From NCBI GenBank assembly GCA_964573715.1, contig CAZNKR010000038.1, positions 1 to 15,965 of the forward strand: 15,965 bases of DNA. Reading direction: 5' to 3'. Under the pieces are notes generated by a model. The model did not search any database. It was not told the origin of the DNA and was given only the letters and a program-made list of their open reading frames with translations. A program made the position numbers and the translations under genes. This document shows positions 7,455-14,688 of the stretch, piece after piece. The stretch is from SVEL01 sp964573715. Its GTDB lineage: Bacteria; Bacillota; Clostridia; Lachnospirales; Lachnospiraceae. The stretch's first letter is position 1. Each line of letters opens with the position of its first letter.

Positions 7455-8723
7455 CTAGATTGTACTCTTTTTAATTTTTCTATTTTGAATAAGTATATAC
7501 CCAACTTGCAATATCATCAAAAAAATAACTAGTAACAAGTAACCCACTGCCGCACCTGTTAATCCACCAAGCACGGTGATTTTATCAATAAACAATAATG
7601 ATGCTAATGCAACAACTCCATACATAAATACCATTATATTTTGCTTTCTCATAATTGTCAAAATATAATATAACAGAATATTTATTGCATTAAATCCACC
7701 AGCTGATAGTAATATCAACAAAACATATTTGTATGTTGACAAATTTACTTTATAAAATGCAGATAGGACTGGGATTCCAATAATATATGCCCCTATTATA
7801 CAAATTAATGTAAAGGCTACAATTATGGATATCATTTTGAATACAACTTTTCTAAAGTCAGACATTTTTCTATCAGCAAAGTAAGTGGCCATAGTAGTTT
7901 GCATTGGTTTAAACACAATACCACTAAATAAATTAATAACCATATTTGGCATAAATACTGCAGTATAATATAGCTGATACTCATCTCCCATATTTCTATC
8001 AACAGCAAGCTTTGATGAATTAATAATATATGTGTTGATAAAAGTGCTTATTGCCAAAGGTCCACACCCTAGAAATAATCCCATTATTGTTTTTATTCTT
8101 ATATTAAATTTTAATTTTGCGAAATAAGAAATAGGGATTATATTTAATACAAGCATACTAATTAGCGCAAATATATTTACGAGAATCAAAGTAAATAAAA
8201 TATTTTTTGTTATCATTAACGACGTCGTTAACACCACTACTGTAATAAGAGTTCTAAAAAACATTGATTTTCCAGAAATATCTATTCTGTCATTTTTCTG
8301 AAATTCACCTTCAAACACATCAGCAATACCTTCTAATATCTTGTACAAACATAGCAAAAGAACTATGTTTATTTTTACAGGACTATATCCATTTATGAAC
8401 ACATAAGCAATTGCAATTGCATATGCAAATATACACATGATTAATCTAAATGAAAAATAATCACTAAAACTATATTCTCCTTTTACATCTGTCACCTGAT
8501 ATGTTCTTACTTCAAAATATCCAATTGTTGATAACCATTGAGCAATGGATAATCCGATTGAAAACATACCACCTGTTTTTTCTCCAACCTGTCGACTTAC
8601 AACAATGGTCATAATTAATGTGGCTACAGCAAAAAGTGCGCATCCCAATGTATACCAGAAATATTTCGACTTTCCATTCACTTCCTTAGTACCAATAACT
8701 ATATTTTTAATTCTTGTAAGCAT
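7455..8723 (-). CDS. Polysaccharide flippase, Wzx/MOP superfamily
   Basis: A 422-residue, very hydrophobic protein with roughly 12 predicted membrane helices and short loops, matching the size and style of Wzx-type lipid-linked oligosaccharide flippases of the MOP superfamily. The N-terminal region has YTLGCALFAVATLIMTIVVS, then QVGEKTGGMFSIGLSIAQW, the helix 1-2 arrangement expected of the family. It would carry undecaprenyl-diphosphate-linked repeat units to the outer face of the membrane. The ATG at 8723 has AAGGA a few bases upstream and lies 2 bases after the stop of the preceding licD, implying tight coupling. Its position between two LicD transferases suggests that headgroups are added before export. 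The transported glycan is not known. Confidence 0.85.
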   Translation of the reverse strand: MLTRIKNIVIGTKEVNGKSKYFWYTLGCALFAVATLIMTIVVSRQVGEKTGGMFSIGLSIAQWLSTIGYFEVRTYQVTDVKGEYSFSDYFSFRLIMCIFAYAIAIAYVFINGYSPVKINIVLLLCLYKILEGIADVFEGEFQKNDRIDISGKSMFFRTLITVVVLTTSLMITKNILFTLILVNIFALISMLVLNIIPISYFAKLKFNIRIKTIMGLFLGCGPLAISTFINTYIINSSKLAVDRNMGDEYQLYYTAVFMPNMVINLFSGIVFKPMQTTMATYFADRKMSDFRKVVFKMISIIVAFTLICIIGAYIIGIPVLSAFYKVNLSTYKYVLLILLSAGGFNAINILLYYILTIMRKQNIMVFMYGVVALASLLFIDKITVLGGLTGAAVGYLLLVIFLMILQVGYILIQNRKIKKSTI

Positions 8724-8725
8724 TC

Positions 8726-9574
8726 CTATTCCTTACTATCAAATTCCAAGCAGTATGGAAAATGATTTTTACGTTTTTCAACTGGTGGGAGTTTCATATA
8801 ATCACCATAGACAAAGGTTAACATTTCATCTAAATCTTTGGGAAACTTTAGTTTAATATTTTCAAAATCCAATTCTATTAAAGGATATGATTTTGATTTA
8901 CTAATCATATTTATATATGGACTAGTATCACACAAAAAAGCCAGTCTATCGGTTTCAATATCATTATATTGACAACTTGCATTTTTACATTTGTTGTATA
9001 TCCATCTAGGAGAAATCATAAAAATTACTAACACTCCATGTGCTACAGCACAGACAGTATGTGCCAGTTTACCCTTAATACCTTTAAATGGTAAGACAGG
9101 AAAAGCAATATGTCGTAAAATAAGTATTTTGCTCCAAAACCAAGCACTTTTTGCTTGTTTTTTCATTTTTATATCATCATCGGAAACATTATCAAAAGCA
9201 TAAACATCCAAAAATATTCCTAATTCACATTTTATATTTTTTAATGCCTCTTCAATAAATTTAGTTCCTTTAATCATAATTCTTGTTGTCATTAACGGAT
9301 AATTTTCGAAGTGTTCGGCGTTACCTATTGTGTATTTATCAGAATACTTTGATTCAAAAACTTCTAACAATTTTTCATAATCTTTTCTTGGTAATCCTAC
9401 ATCAATATCATCATCCCAAGGGATGAATCCCTGATGTCTTAATGCTCCAATGCCTGTTCCTGCCAACGCAAAATAAGTAAGATTATTTTCTTTACATACA
9501 TCTATGAAATCCCTGAGTATTCCCATCTCGAGTCTTTGAACATGTTTTAATGTTTCTTCGTCATATTCTCTCAT
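8726..9574 (-). CDS. licD: LicD family phospho-group transferase (second paralogue)
   Basis: A 282-residue LicD protein, paralogous to the one at 6572-7441. Shared blocks include RHQGFIPWDDDID (46-58), RKDYEKL, a DN pair in the middle (YAFDNVSDD), a W-x-K-I-x-ILR stretch and a PP.EK.KNH.PY..EF C-terminus. The WDDDID acidic motif is intact, so it should be active. The ATG at 9574 has AGGAG six bases upstream. It follows tagD by 8 bases and is followed by the flippase with a 2-base gap. Two LicD enzymes beside two different cytidylyltransferases suggest one transferase per activated headgroup, but the pairing is not shown by the sequence. Confidence 0.9.
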   Translation of the reverse strand: MREYDEETLKHVQRLEMGILRDFIDVCKENNLTYFALAGTGIGALRHQGFIPWDDDIDVGLPRKDYEKLLEVFESKYSDKYTIGNAEHFENYPLMTTRIMIKGTKFIEEALKNIKCELGIFLDVYAFDNVSDDDIKMKKQAKSAWFWSKILILRHIAFPVLPFKGIKGKLAHTVCAVAHGVLVIFMISPRWIYNKCKNASCQYNDIETDRLAFLCDTSPYINMISKSKSYPLIELDFENIKLKFPKDLDEMLTFVYGDYMKLPPVEKRKNHFPYCLEFDSKE

Positions 9575-9582
9575 AATTACTC

Positions 9583-9975
9583 CTATTTATTTAATAAATC
9601 ATTCTTTATCTTTGTAGTAGATATTTCAGGTGTTCTTGGTAAATAAATCACCTCACAATAATCTTTTAAGAAATCAAATTTACCTTCCCAATCATTTCCC
9701 ATAACAAAGGTATCAATATGATATTCTTTAACATCTGAAATCTTCTGCTCCCAGTTTTGCTCTGGAATAACTAAATCAACATATCGTATAGCTTCAAGAA
9801 GAGATTTCCTTTCTTCATACGAAAAATAGCATTTTTTTTGTTTTTGATTCCAGTTAAATTCATCAGTGGATAATACCACCACTAAATAATCACCACACGC
9901 CTTAGCTCTTTTTAGTAAGTTTATATGACCATAATGTAGCAAATCGAATGTACCATATGTAATAACTCTTTTCAT
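9583..9975 (-). CDS. tagD: Glycerol-3-phosphate cytidylyltransferase (TagD type)
   Basis: Makes CDP-glycerol from CTP and sn-glycerol-3-phosphate in the cytoplasm. At 130 residues it matches TagD length. Visible motifs: GTFDLLHYGH (8-17) with HxGH, LSTDEFNW and YEERK in the middle, and the CTP-binding signature RTPEISTTKIK (114-124). The frame is open to 10008, but the ATG at 9975 is preceded by AAAGGAAAG and opens directly into the first strand (MKRVITYGTFD), so I take that start. No TagB/TagF-type glycerol-phosphate polymerase is visible in the window, so CDP-glycerol is more likely used for a single decoration, perhaps by a LicD. A closely related specificity (another polyol or alcohol phosphate) is possible. 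Confidence 0.88.
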   Translation of the reverse strand: MKRVITYGTFDLLHYGHINLLKRAKACGDYLVVVLSTDEFNWNQKQKKCYFSYEERKSLLEAIRYVDLVIPEQNWEQKISDVKEYHIDTFVMGNDWEGKFDFLKDYCEVIYLPRTPEISTTKIKNDLLNK

Positions 9976-10020
9976 ATTCTTTCCTTTCACTATGAAAATA
10001 TTTTTCATTAATGCAAAACA

Positions 10021-10054
10021 CTACAAGCATAATAGTAGACTATAATGCTTGTAG
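10021..10054 (-). other. Long imperfect palindrome, possible attenuator or weak terminator
   Basis: The arms CTACAAGCAT (10021-10030) and ATGCTTGTAG (10045-10054) are perfectly complementary over 10 bases. After one mismatch they are extended inwards by an ATAG/CTAT pairing around a four-base loop. On the minus strand it is followed by TGTTTTG, a poor U-tract, so full termination is doubtful. It lies between the PEP mutase gene and tagD, in the largest gap of the operon (108 bases). It may act as an mRNA processing or partial termination point separating the AEP module from the transfer module, or as a protein-binding site. Confidence 0.5.
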
Positions 10055-10083
10055 ATTTATATTTCAGCAGCTTTTATTTATTT

Positions 10084-11379
10084 CTAGATTTCATCTATTA
10101 ATGTAATTATATCCTTAAATGGCATTAACTTAGTATCAACTTCTAATGCTCTATGATTCTTTAAAATTTCCACTGCGGTGGATTCCATTGCAGGGAATGC
10201 ACTTCTTGTTAATTGATTAGCATAAATAACAATATTTACACCATGAGATGCAAGTTCTTCTTCTGTTGTTGCATTATATGATGTAGGAACAACAACGATT
10301 GGAACATTTTTACATTCAGCCTTGAATTTATCGCAGAATTCAAAAATCTCATCAGGATTCTTCTTTCTACTATGAATCATAATACCATCCGCTCCAGCTT
10401 CAACATATGCAAACGCTCTAGTTAATGCATCTTCCATGCCTTTTTCAAGAATAAGACTTTCTATTCTAGCTATAATCATAAAATCTTCAGTTCTTTGAAC
10501 TCTCTTACCTTCGCGTATTTTTTCACAGAAGTTTTCTATTGTATCTTGAGTTTGAACAACTTCATTACCAAATAATGAATTTTTCTTTAATCCTGTTTTA
10601 TCTTCAATAATAACTGCAGATACACCCATTCTTTCAAGGGTTCTAACATTGTATACAAAATGTTCAACTAGTCCGCCTGTATCTCCGTCTAAAATAATAG
10701 GTTTTGTAGTTACTTCCAAAATATCATCGATTGTTCTAAGTCTTGATGACATGTCTACTAATTCAATATCTGGTTTACCCTTTGCTGTTGAATCACATAA
10801 GCTTGAAACCCACATACAATCAAACTGATCTAATGCACCATTGTTTGCCACAATTGTTTTTTCAGCAATAAGACCTGTTAATCCACTATGAGCTTCAATA
10901 GTCTTTACAACGGGGCATAAATTAATCAACTGTCTAAGTCTTTTTCTTCTATATTCAGGCATTGCAAGTTTTTCTTTAATAATGCTATCTATTTTTCTTA
11001 CATTTTCATTGAATGTATATGGAACTTCTATTAATTCACCATCGTATGTTTTCAGGGCGTTAAGTGCATTTTCCCTAATGGTTGACATAGGTCCTTCCTT
11101 CCAATTGTCTCCATGAATAACATAGTCAGGTTTAATAGTATTAATTGCTTTTGAATACATTATCTCATCTTGAATTACAACTTCGTCAACTTCGGGAATA
11201 TCCTTTACCATCTGTACTCTTTCCTCAAAAGAAACTGTTGGAAATCTGTTAAATCTAACCATTTGTTCATCCGTTAATACTCCAACAATAACTTCACCAT
11301 ACTTTTTAGCTTCACGGATAATGTTCATATGTCCTTCATGGATAATATCAGTGCTAAAACATGTGTATACTTTTTTCAT
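10084..11379 (-). CDS. aepX: Phosphoenolpyruvate mutase fused to a cytidylyltransferase-like domain
   Basis: The mutase makes the C-P bond by converting phosphoenolpyruvate to phosphonopyruvate. The 431-residue protein has two parts. Residues 1 to about 135 form a TagD-like nucleotidyltransferase fold with HEGH (14-17) and HGDNW (89-93). Residues from about 150 on are an isocitrate-lyase-superfamily PEP mutase, with EAHSGLTG, DGDTGG (231-236), the active-site loop EDKTGLKKNS (259-268), ARIES and HSRKKNPDE. All expected mutase residues look intact. The N-terminal domain is odd: where the neighbouring TagD has RTPEISTT, this protein reads YTFNENVR (121-128), so the nucleotide-binding signature is absent. 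The ATG at 11379 has GAGAGG upstream and starts directly in the first strand; a start at 11409 would overlap the decarboxylase. It follows the decarboxylase by 13 bases. Confidence 0.95.
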   Translation of the reverse strand: MKKVYTCFSTDIIHEGHMNIIREAKKYGEVIVGVLTDEQMVRFNRFPTVSFEERVQMVKDIPEVDEVVIQDEIMYSKAINTIKPDYVIHGDNWKEGPMSTIRENALNALKTYDGELIEVPYTFNENVRKIDSIIKEKLAMPEYRRKRLRQLINLCPVVKTIEAHSGLTGLIAEKTIVANNGALDQFDCMWVSSLCDSTAKGKPDIELVDMSSRLRTIDDILEVTTKPIILDGDTGGLVEHFVYNVRTLERMGVSAVIIEDKTGLKKNSLFGNEVVQTQDTIENFCEKIREGKRVQRTEDFMIIARIESLILEKGMEDALTRAFAYVEAGADGIMIHSRKKNPDEIFEFCDKFKAECKNVPIVVVPTSYNATTEEELASHGVNIVIYANQLTRSAFPAMESTAVEILKNHRALEVDTKLMPFKDIITLIDEI

Positions 11380-11392
11380 TTTTTTCGCCTCT

Positions 11393-12529
11393 CTAATTTT
11401 CTGTAACATTATGATATTTCATAAAGTTAATTTTATTTTCAATTGCTGATTCTTTAGGTCTTCCTAAATCTTCTCTTGAAGACATAGATACCTTTATTTC
11501 TATAAAAACTGGTCCTTCAAGATTGTCTAATTGTTTCAATGTCTCCAAAAGAGAGCTTTCTGTTTCTACACAAAACACTTTCTTATATCCACACGCATCT
11601 GCAACTTTGGAATAATCCTGCCCAGTTGCTCCGGTTGGCATACCACCAACAGATTCATGTGCCTCATTATTAATACATATATGGATAAGATTCTTGGGTG
11701 ATTGTTTTCCTATGAAAGCTAAACTTCCCATATGCATTAATACCGCACCATCACCATCTATACAAAATACTTTTTTACTTGGTTTGTTTTTTGCCACTCC
11801 AAGTGCAATCATTGATGCATGTCCCATTCCACCAACGGTTAAGAAATCTTGGTAATGTTGACCACATACAATATCACTTTCTTCATACACTTCACGGGAA
11901 ATCTTCCCTGTTGTTGAAATCACTATATCTTCTTTTTTCAATGAACCCAAAATCACTTTAATGGCATCTTCTCGAACCAATTCGTATTTATTTTGATAAT
12001 TGCCACCTTTGCGTTTTTCAAAAGTATCCTTCTTAACAATAATTGCATACTGTTTATTTGAAGATAATTTATTTGACGCTACTGATAAAATTTCTGTTAA
12101 TTCACTCTCACTTGTATCCTTACTAATTATGGAATGTTCAATATCCAATACATCCAATAATCCTTCTGTTATTTCTCCCATGAATTTGTGCTGTGGTTCA
12201 TCATGGAAACCTGGTTCACCACGCCATCCAATTACCAATAACATCGGTATATCATAAACTTTTTCATTAGCAAGAGATGTGATTGGATTAACTATATTTC
12301 CCAAACCACTATTTTGCATATAAACACATGCCGGTTTGTTTGTTGACAAAAATACGCCTGTAGCGATTCCTATTGCCGCGCCTTCATTTGGAGGAACCAT
12401 ATGTGTCATTTCTTCTTTACCATCAGTATTAATATAATCACAAAACTGTTTTAGTGTAGAATCTGGAACTCCAACTATTGTTGATATTCCTAACTGTTTG
12501 ACTTTTTCAATAAAATTTTCTGCTTTCAT
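11393..12529 (-). CDS. aepY: Phosphonopyruvate decarboxylase
   Basis: A thiamine-diphosphate enzyme that decarboxylates phosphonopyruvate to phosphonoacetaldehyde, pulling the unfavourable mutase reaction forward. The 378 residues carry GVPDSTLK (20-27), the cofactor-activating glutamate in PPNEGAAIG (E49), and GWRGEPGFHDEPQH (101-114), which is characteristic of phosphonopyruvate and sulfopyruvate decarboxylases. The TPP/metal motif GDGA begins at 259, with the paired NN at 287-288. Sulfopyruvate decarboxylase is the main alternative, but the adjacent PEP mutase and aminotransferase make the phosphonate role far more likely. The ATG at 12529 is preceded by GGAAGG. It is 10 bases after the transaminase stop. 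Confidence 0.95.
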   Translation of the reverse strand: MKAENFIEKVKQLGISTIVGVPDSTLKQFCDYINTDGKEEMTHMVPPNEGAAIGIATGVFLSTNKPACVYMQNSGLGNIVNPITSLANEKVYDIPMLLVIGWRGEPGFHDEPQHKFMGEITEGLLDVLDIEHSIISKDTSESELTEILSVASNKLSSNKQYAIIVKKDTFEKRKGGNYQNKYELVREDAIKVILGSLKKEDIVISTTGKISREVYEESDIVCGQHYQDFLTVGGMGHASMIALGVAKNKPSKKVFCIDGDGAVLMHMGSLAFIGKQSPKNLIHICINNEAHESVGGMPTGATGQDYSKVADACGYKKVFCVETESSLLETLKQLDNLEGPVFIEIKVSMSSREDLGRPKESAIENKINFMKYHNVTEN

Positions 12530-12539
12530 AATTACCTTC

Positions 12540-13667
12540 CTAATTGTATTTTACTGGTATACTTACATTTGAATCAAGCAAAGCATCTTTAAAAACTTTG
12601 AAAAATCCAACTATATCTTTCTCATCAATTGCACCTAATGAACATAATCTAAAAGTATTTGTAGTAGATATCTTTCCTGGATATATTGTAAAACCTCTGT
12701 CGTAACAGAAATCATGTATCTTTTCAAAATTCCAATTTGGATCATCAGGATATCTCACCGATACTACCAGACCAGTCTGTAATTCTTTTTTAATAACATC
12801 TTTAAAGCCTAGTTCAGCAATTCCTTTGTGAATTGCTTCATGAATTCTTGTATGTCTTTCCCATTTTGGCATTTCGCCTTCTTCAAAATACTCTTTAAGA
12901 GCTTGTCTTGTTGCGTAAATGGTTTGAACTGGAGGAGTAAAATGCATTTCTCCTGTTTTTTCAAAATATTCATATTGCAAATACAAATTACAATAATATG
13001 ATCTCTTAGGATAATCCTTTGATTTTTTAATCAAATCAATATTACCAATAATATATGATAATCCGGTCATAGACATAATACCCTTTTGAGCAGAAGCCAT
13101 ACAAAAATCAATATTGTCTTTTTCAATATCTATAGGTCTCATAGCGTAAGTAGATGTTGTATCAACAACAAATATTGCCCCGTATTTATGTGCAAGAGCA
13201 CCAACTTTTCTAATCGGATTTAACAATCCTGTTCCCGTTTCATTGTGCGTAATATATACAAGGGAAATATCTGCATTGTTTTTCAATGTTTCTTCTACTA
13301 CTGATAAATCTGGTTGTTGATCTATTGGAAGTTGCAAATTAATATGAGGTAACCCATAATATTCACATATTTCTACTGCACGTGCACTATATGCTCCATT
13401 GTTAATAACCAAAATCTTTTTTTCCGCAGGAAGTAATGAATTAAGGCATATATCCATATTGATTGTACCAGAACCACAAAATAATACTGCGGTATATTTT
13501 TCTAAATTTCCATGCACGATTTTTACAAGGTCTTCTCTGATACCTTTCATCATTGAAGCAAATTCTTGTTCTCTTGGACAAATATCTGGTACTATCTGAG
13601 CCATCTTTACAGTGTCCGTTGTTGTAGCAGGACCTGGATTTAACAATACATTTCTTTTAATATTCAT
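12540..13667 (-). CDS. phnW: 2-aminoethylphosphonate-pyruvate transaminase type aminotransferase
   Basis: A PLP-dependent class V aminotransferase, here expected to aminate phosphonoacetaldehyde to 2-aminoethylphosphonate, the reverse of the degradative PhnW direction. The 375 residues begin NVLLNPGPATTTDTVK, the usual opening of the AEP transaminase/alanine-glyoxylate family. They contain CGSGTINMD (64-72, phosphate binding), VVDTTSTYA (167-175, with D169 placed to contact the pyridine nitrogen) and SAQKG (192-196), with K195 as the Schiff-base lysine. The ATG at 13667 has AAAGGAG eight bases upstream. It is flanked by the nucleotidyltransferase (13-base gap) and the decarboxylase (10-base gap), so the AEP genes form one transcriptional unit. 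Substrate is inferred from family and context; the symbol reflects family rather than a shown function. Confidence 0.9.
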   Translation of the reverse strand: MNIKRNVLLNPGPATTTDTVKMAQIVPDICPREQEFASMMKGIREDLVKIVHGNLEKYTAVLFCGSGTINMDICLNSLLPAEKKILVINNGAYSARAVEICEYYGLPHINLQLPIDQQPDLSVVEETLKNNADISLVYITHNETGTGLLNPIRKVGALAHKYGAIFVVDTTSTYAMRPIDIEKDNIDFCMASAQKGIMSMTGLSYIIGNIDLIKKSKDYPKRSYYCNLYLQYEYFEKTGEMHFTPPVQTIYATRQALKEYFEEGEMPKWERHTRIHEAIHKGIAELGFKDVIKKELQTGLVVSVRYPDDPNWNFEKIHDFCYDRGFTIYPGKISTTNTFRLCSLGAIDEKDIVGFFKVFKDALLDSNVSIPVKYN

Positions 13668-13680
13668 TAGAGTTTCTCCT

Positions 13681-14583
13681 TTACATTTTATATAAATGAT
13701 CTATTTGAGCTAATTCTTCTAAGGTATCAATTTCAATTACATCATCACCAAAACATGGTCTAATTGCCACCTCAAATTCATCCTTACATATTCTTAGCGA
13801 CACCTCGTCCCAATATTTCTGTTTTCCATCAGACATATTATACACTTTTTCAATACATCCCTTTAGCTTATTTCCATCCTGTTGTGTCCAATATGATATT
13901 CCATACATATGATAACAATCATCACCCACAACATTTAATTCTGTAATTATTCCCGAATCAGTTTTGAAGCACCAATCATCAGTATGTTCACAATATCTTC
14001 CTAAATAGTTTGTCTTGTATTCATACTTCCTAACAACCTCAGGATTTCCAATAAGTAAATCCGCTTCCATAACATATGCATCTTGAATATATTGACTTGC
14101 TAGCAAAGCCGATGAAATATTATTAGCCTCTGAATAATGTTCATTTAAAATAAAATTAATATTAGGGTACTTGTATTTGAGTGCATCAAATTGTTCCCAT
14201 AAATATCCTCTTACTAAATATACTTCTTCTATTTCAGCTATATTTATTGCGTCTAAAAGTGTTTCTATTATCTGTTTACCATTTACTCTTACCAAGGGTT
14301 TAGGTGTATTCAATGTAATAGGAACCATCCTAGAACCAAAACCTGCTGCCATGATAATAGCTCTTTTTACTCTATAGGGTTTAAGCATTTCAAGTCCCAA
14401 ATCTGTAACTTTATATTTGTCTTCATTAATTTCTAACCATTCATTTTGAAGAACTGAATTAATTACTATAATATTAACTCCTATTTTCTCACATTGCTCT
14501 TCTAACTGTGCCTTTGACGCATATTTGTGTCTTTCAACAAAAGCAAGTACTTCAAATTCCTGATATGTCAAATCATTTTCCAT
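13681..14583 (-). CDS. Winged-helix/nucleotidyltransferase fusion, probable AEP cytidylyltransferase (LicC/PntC type)
   Basis: A 300-residue two-domain protein. Residues 1 to about 68 look like a winged helix-turn-helix (LTYQEFEVLAFVERHKY..., then KYKVTDLGLEML). Residues 73-300 are a nucleotidyltransferase of the LicC/RmlA superfamily with IIMAAGFGSRM (76-86), the catalytic lysine in NTPKPLV (K95), NEHYSEANNISSALLAS (147-163) and the metal-binding EADLL (173-177). LicC makes CDP-choline; PntC enzymes make CMP-AEP. First in an operon that synthesises AEP, and with no choline kinase or choline transporter in view, AEP is the likely substrate, but phosphocholine cannot be excluded. The winged helix could bind DNA or simply be a structural appendage. 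The ATG at 14583 has TGGAGA seven bases upstream. A promoter lies about 70-100 bases upstream. Confidence 0.85.
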   Translation of the reverse strand: MENDLTYQEFEVLAFVERHKYASKAQLEEQCEKIGVNIIVINSVLQNEWLEINEDKYKVTDLGLEMLKPYRVKRAIIMAAGFGSRMVPITLNTPKPLVRVNGKQIIETLLDAINIAEIEEVYLVRGYLWEQFDALKYKYPNINFILNEHYSEANNISSALLASQYIQDAYVMEADLLIGNPEVVRKYEYKTNYLGRYCEHTDDWCFKTDSGIITELNVVGDDCYHMYGISYWTQQDGNKLKGCIEKVYNMSDGKQKYWDEVSLRICKDEFEVAIRPCFGDDVIEIDTLEELAQIDHLYKM

Positions 14584-14652
14584 AGCATTTCTCCAAATAT
14601 ATTTTTTATGTTACATATATCTTGCATGATATAAGTTTACATAGATGGGATA

Positions 14653-14681
14653 AATATATCATTTTTACTTGTTTTTTGCAA
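14653..14681 (-). promoter_or_regulatory. Sigma-A-type promoter of the AEP/polysaccharide operon
   Basis: On the minus strand, TTGCAA (14681-14676) and TATATT (14658-14653) are separated by exactly 17 bases, close to the -35/-10 consensus. Transcription would begin near 14646, giving a leader of about 60 bases before the ATG at 14583. An 11-base palindrome AACT-TAT-AGTT (14680-14690) touches the -35 box and the stop codon of the upstream gene, so an operator is possible. I see no strong terminator between the acyltransferase and this promoter, so read-through is likely as well. Confidence 0.6.
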
Positions 14682-14688
14682 CTTATAG

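Noticed and set aside
8545..8856. Plus-strand open frame of 103 codons spanning the flippase/licD boundary
   Set aside because: It crosses two clearly coding minus-strand genes, and its hydrophobic stretch mirrors the opposite strand; no independent support.
14616..14633. Short inverted repeat TATATC/GATATA in the leader of the AEP operon, considered as a riboswitch or attenuator element
   Set aside because: Only six A/T-rich pairs in an approximately 60-base leader; too short and weak for a riboswitch and expected by chance at this composition.
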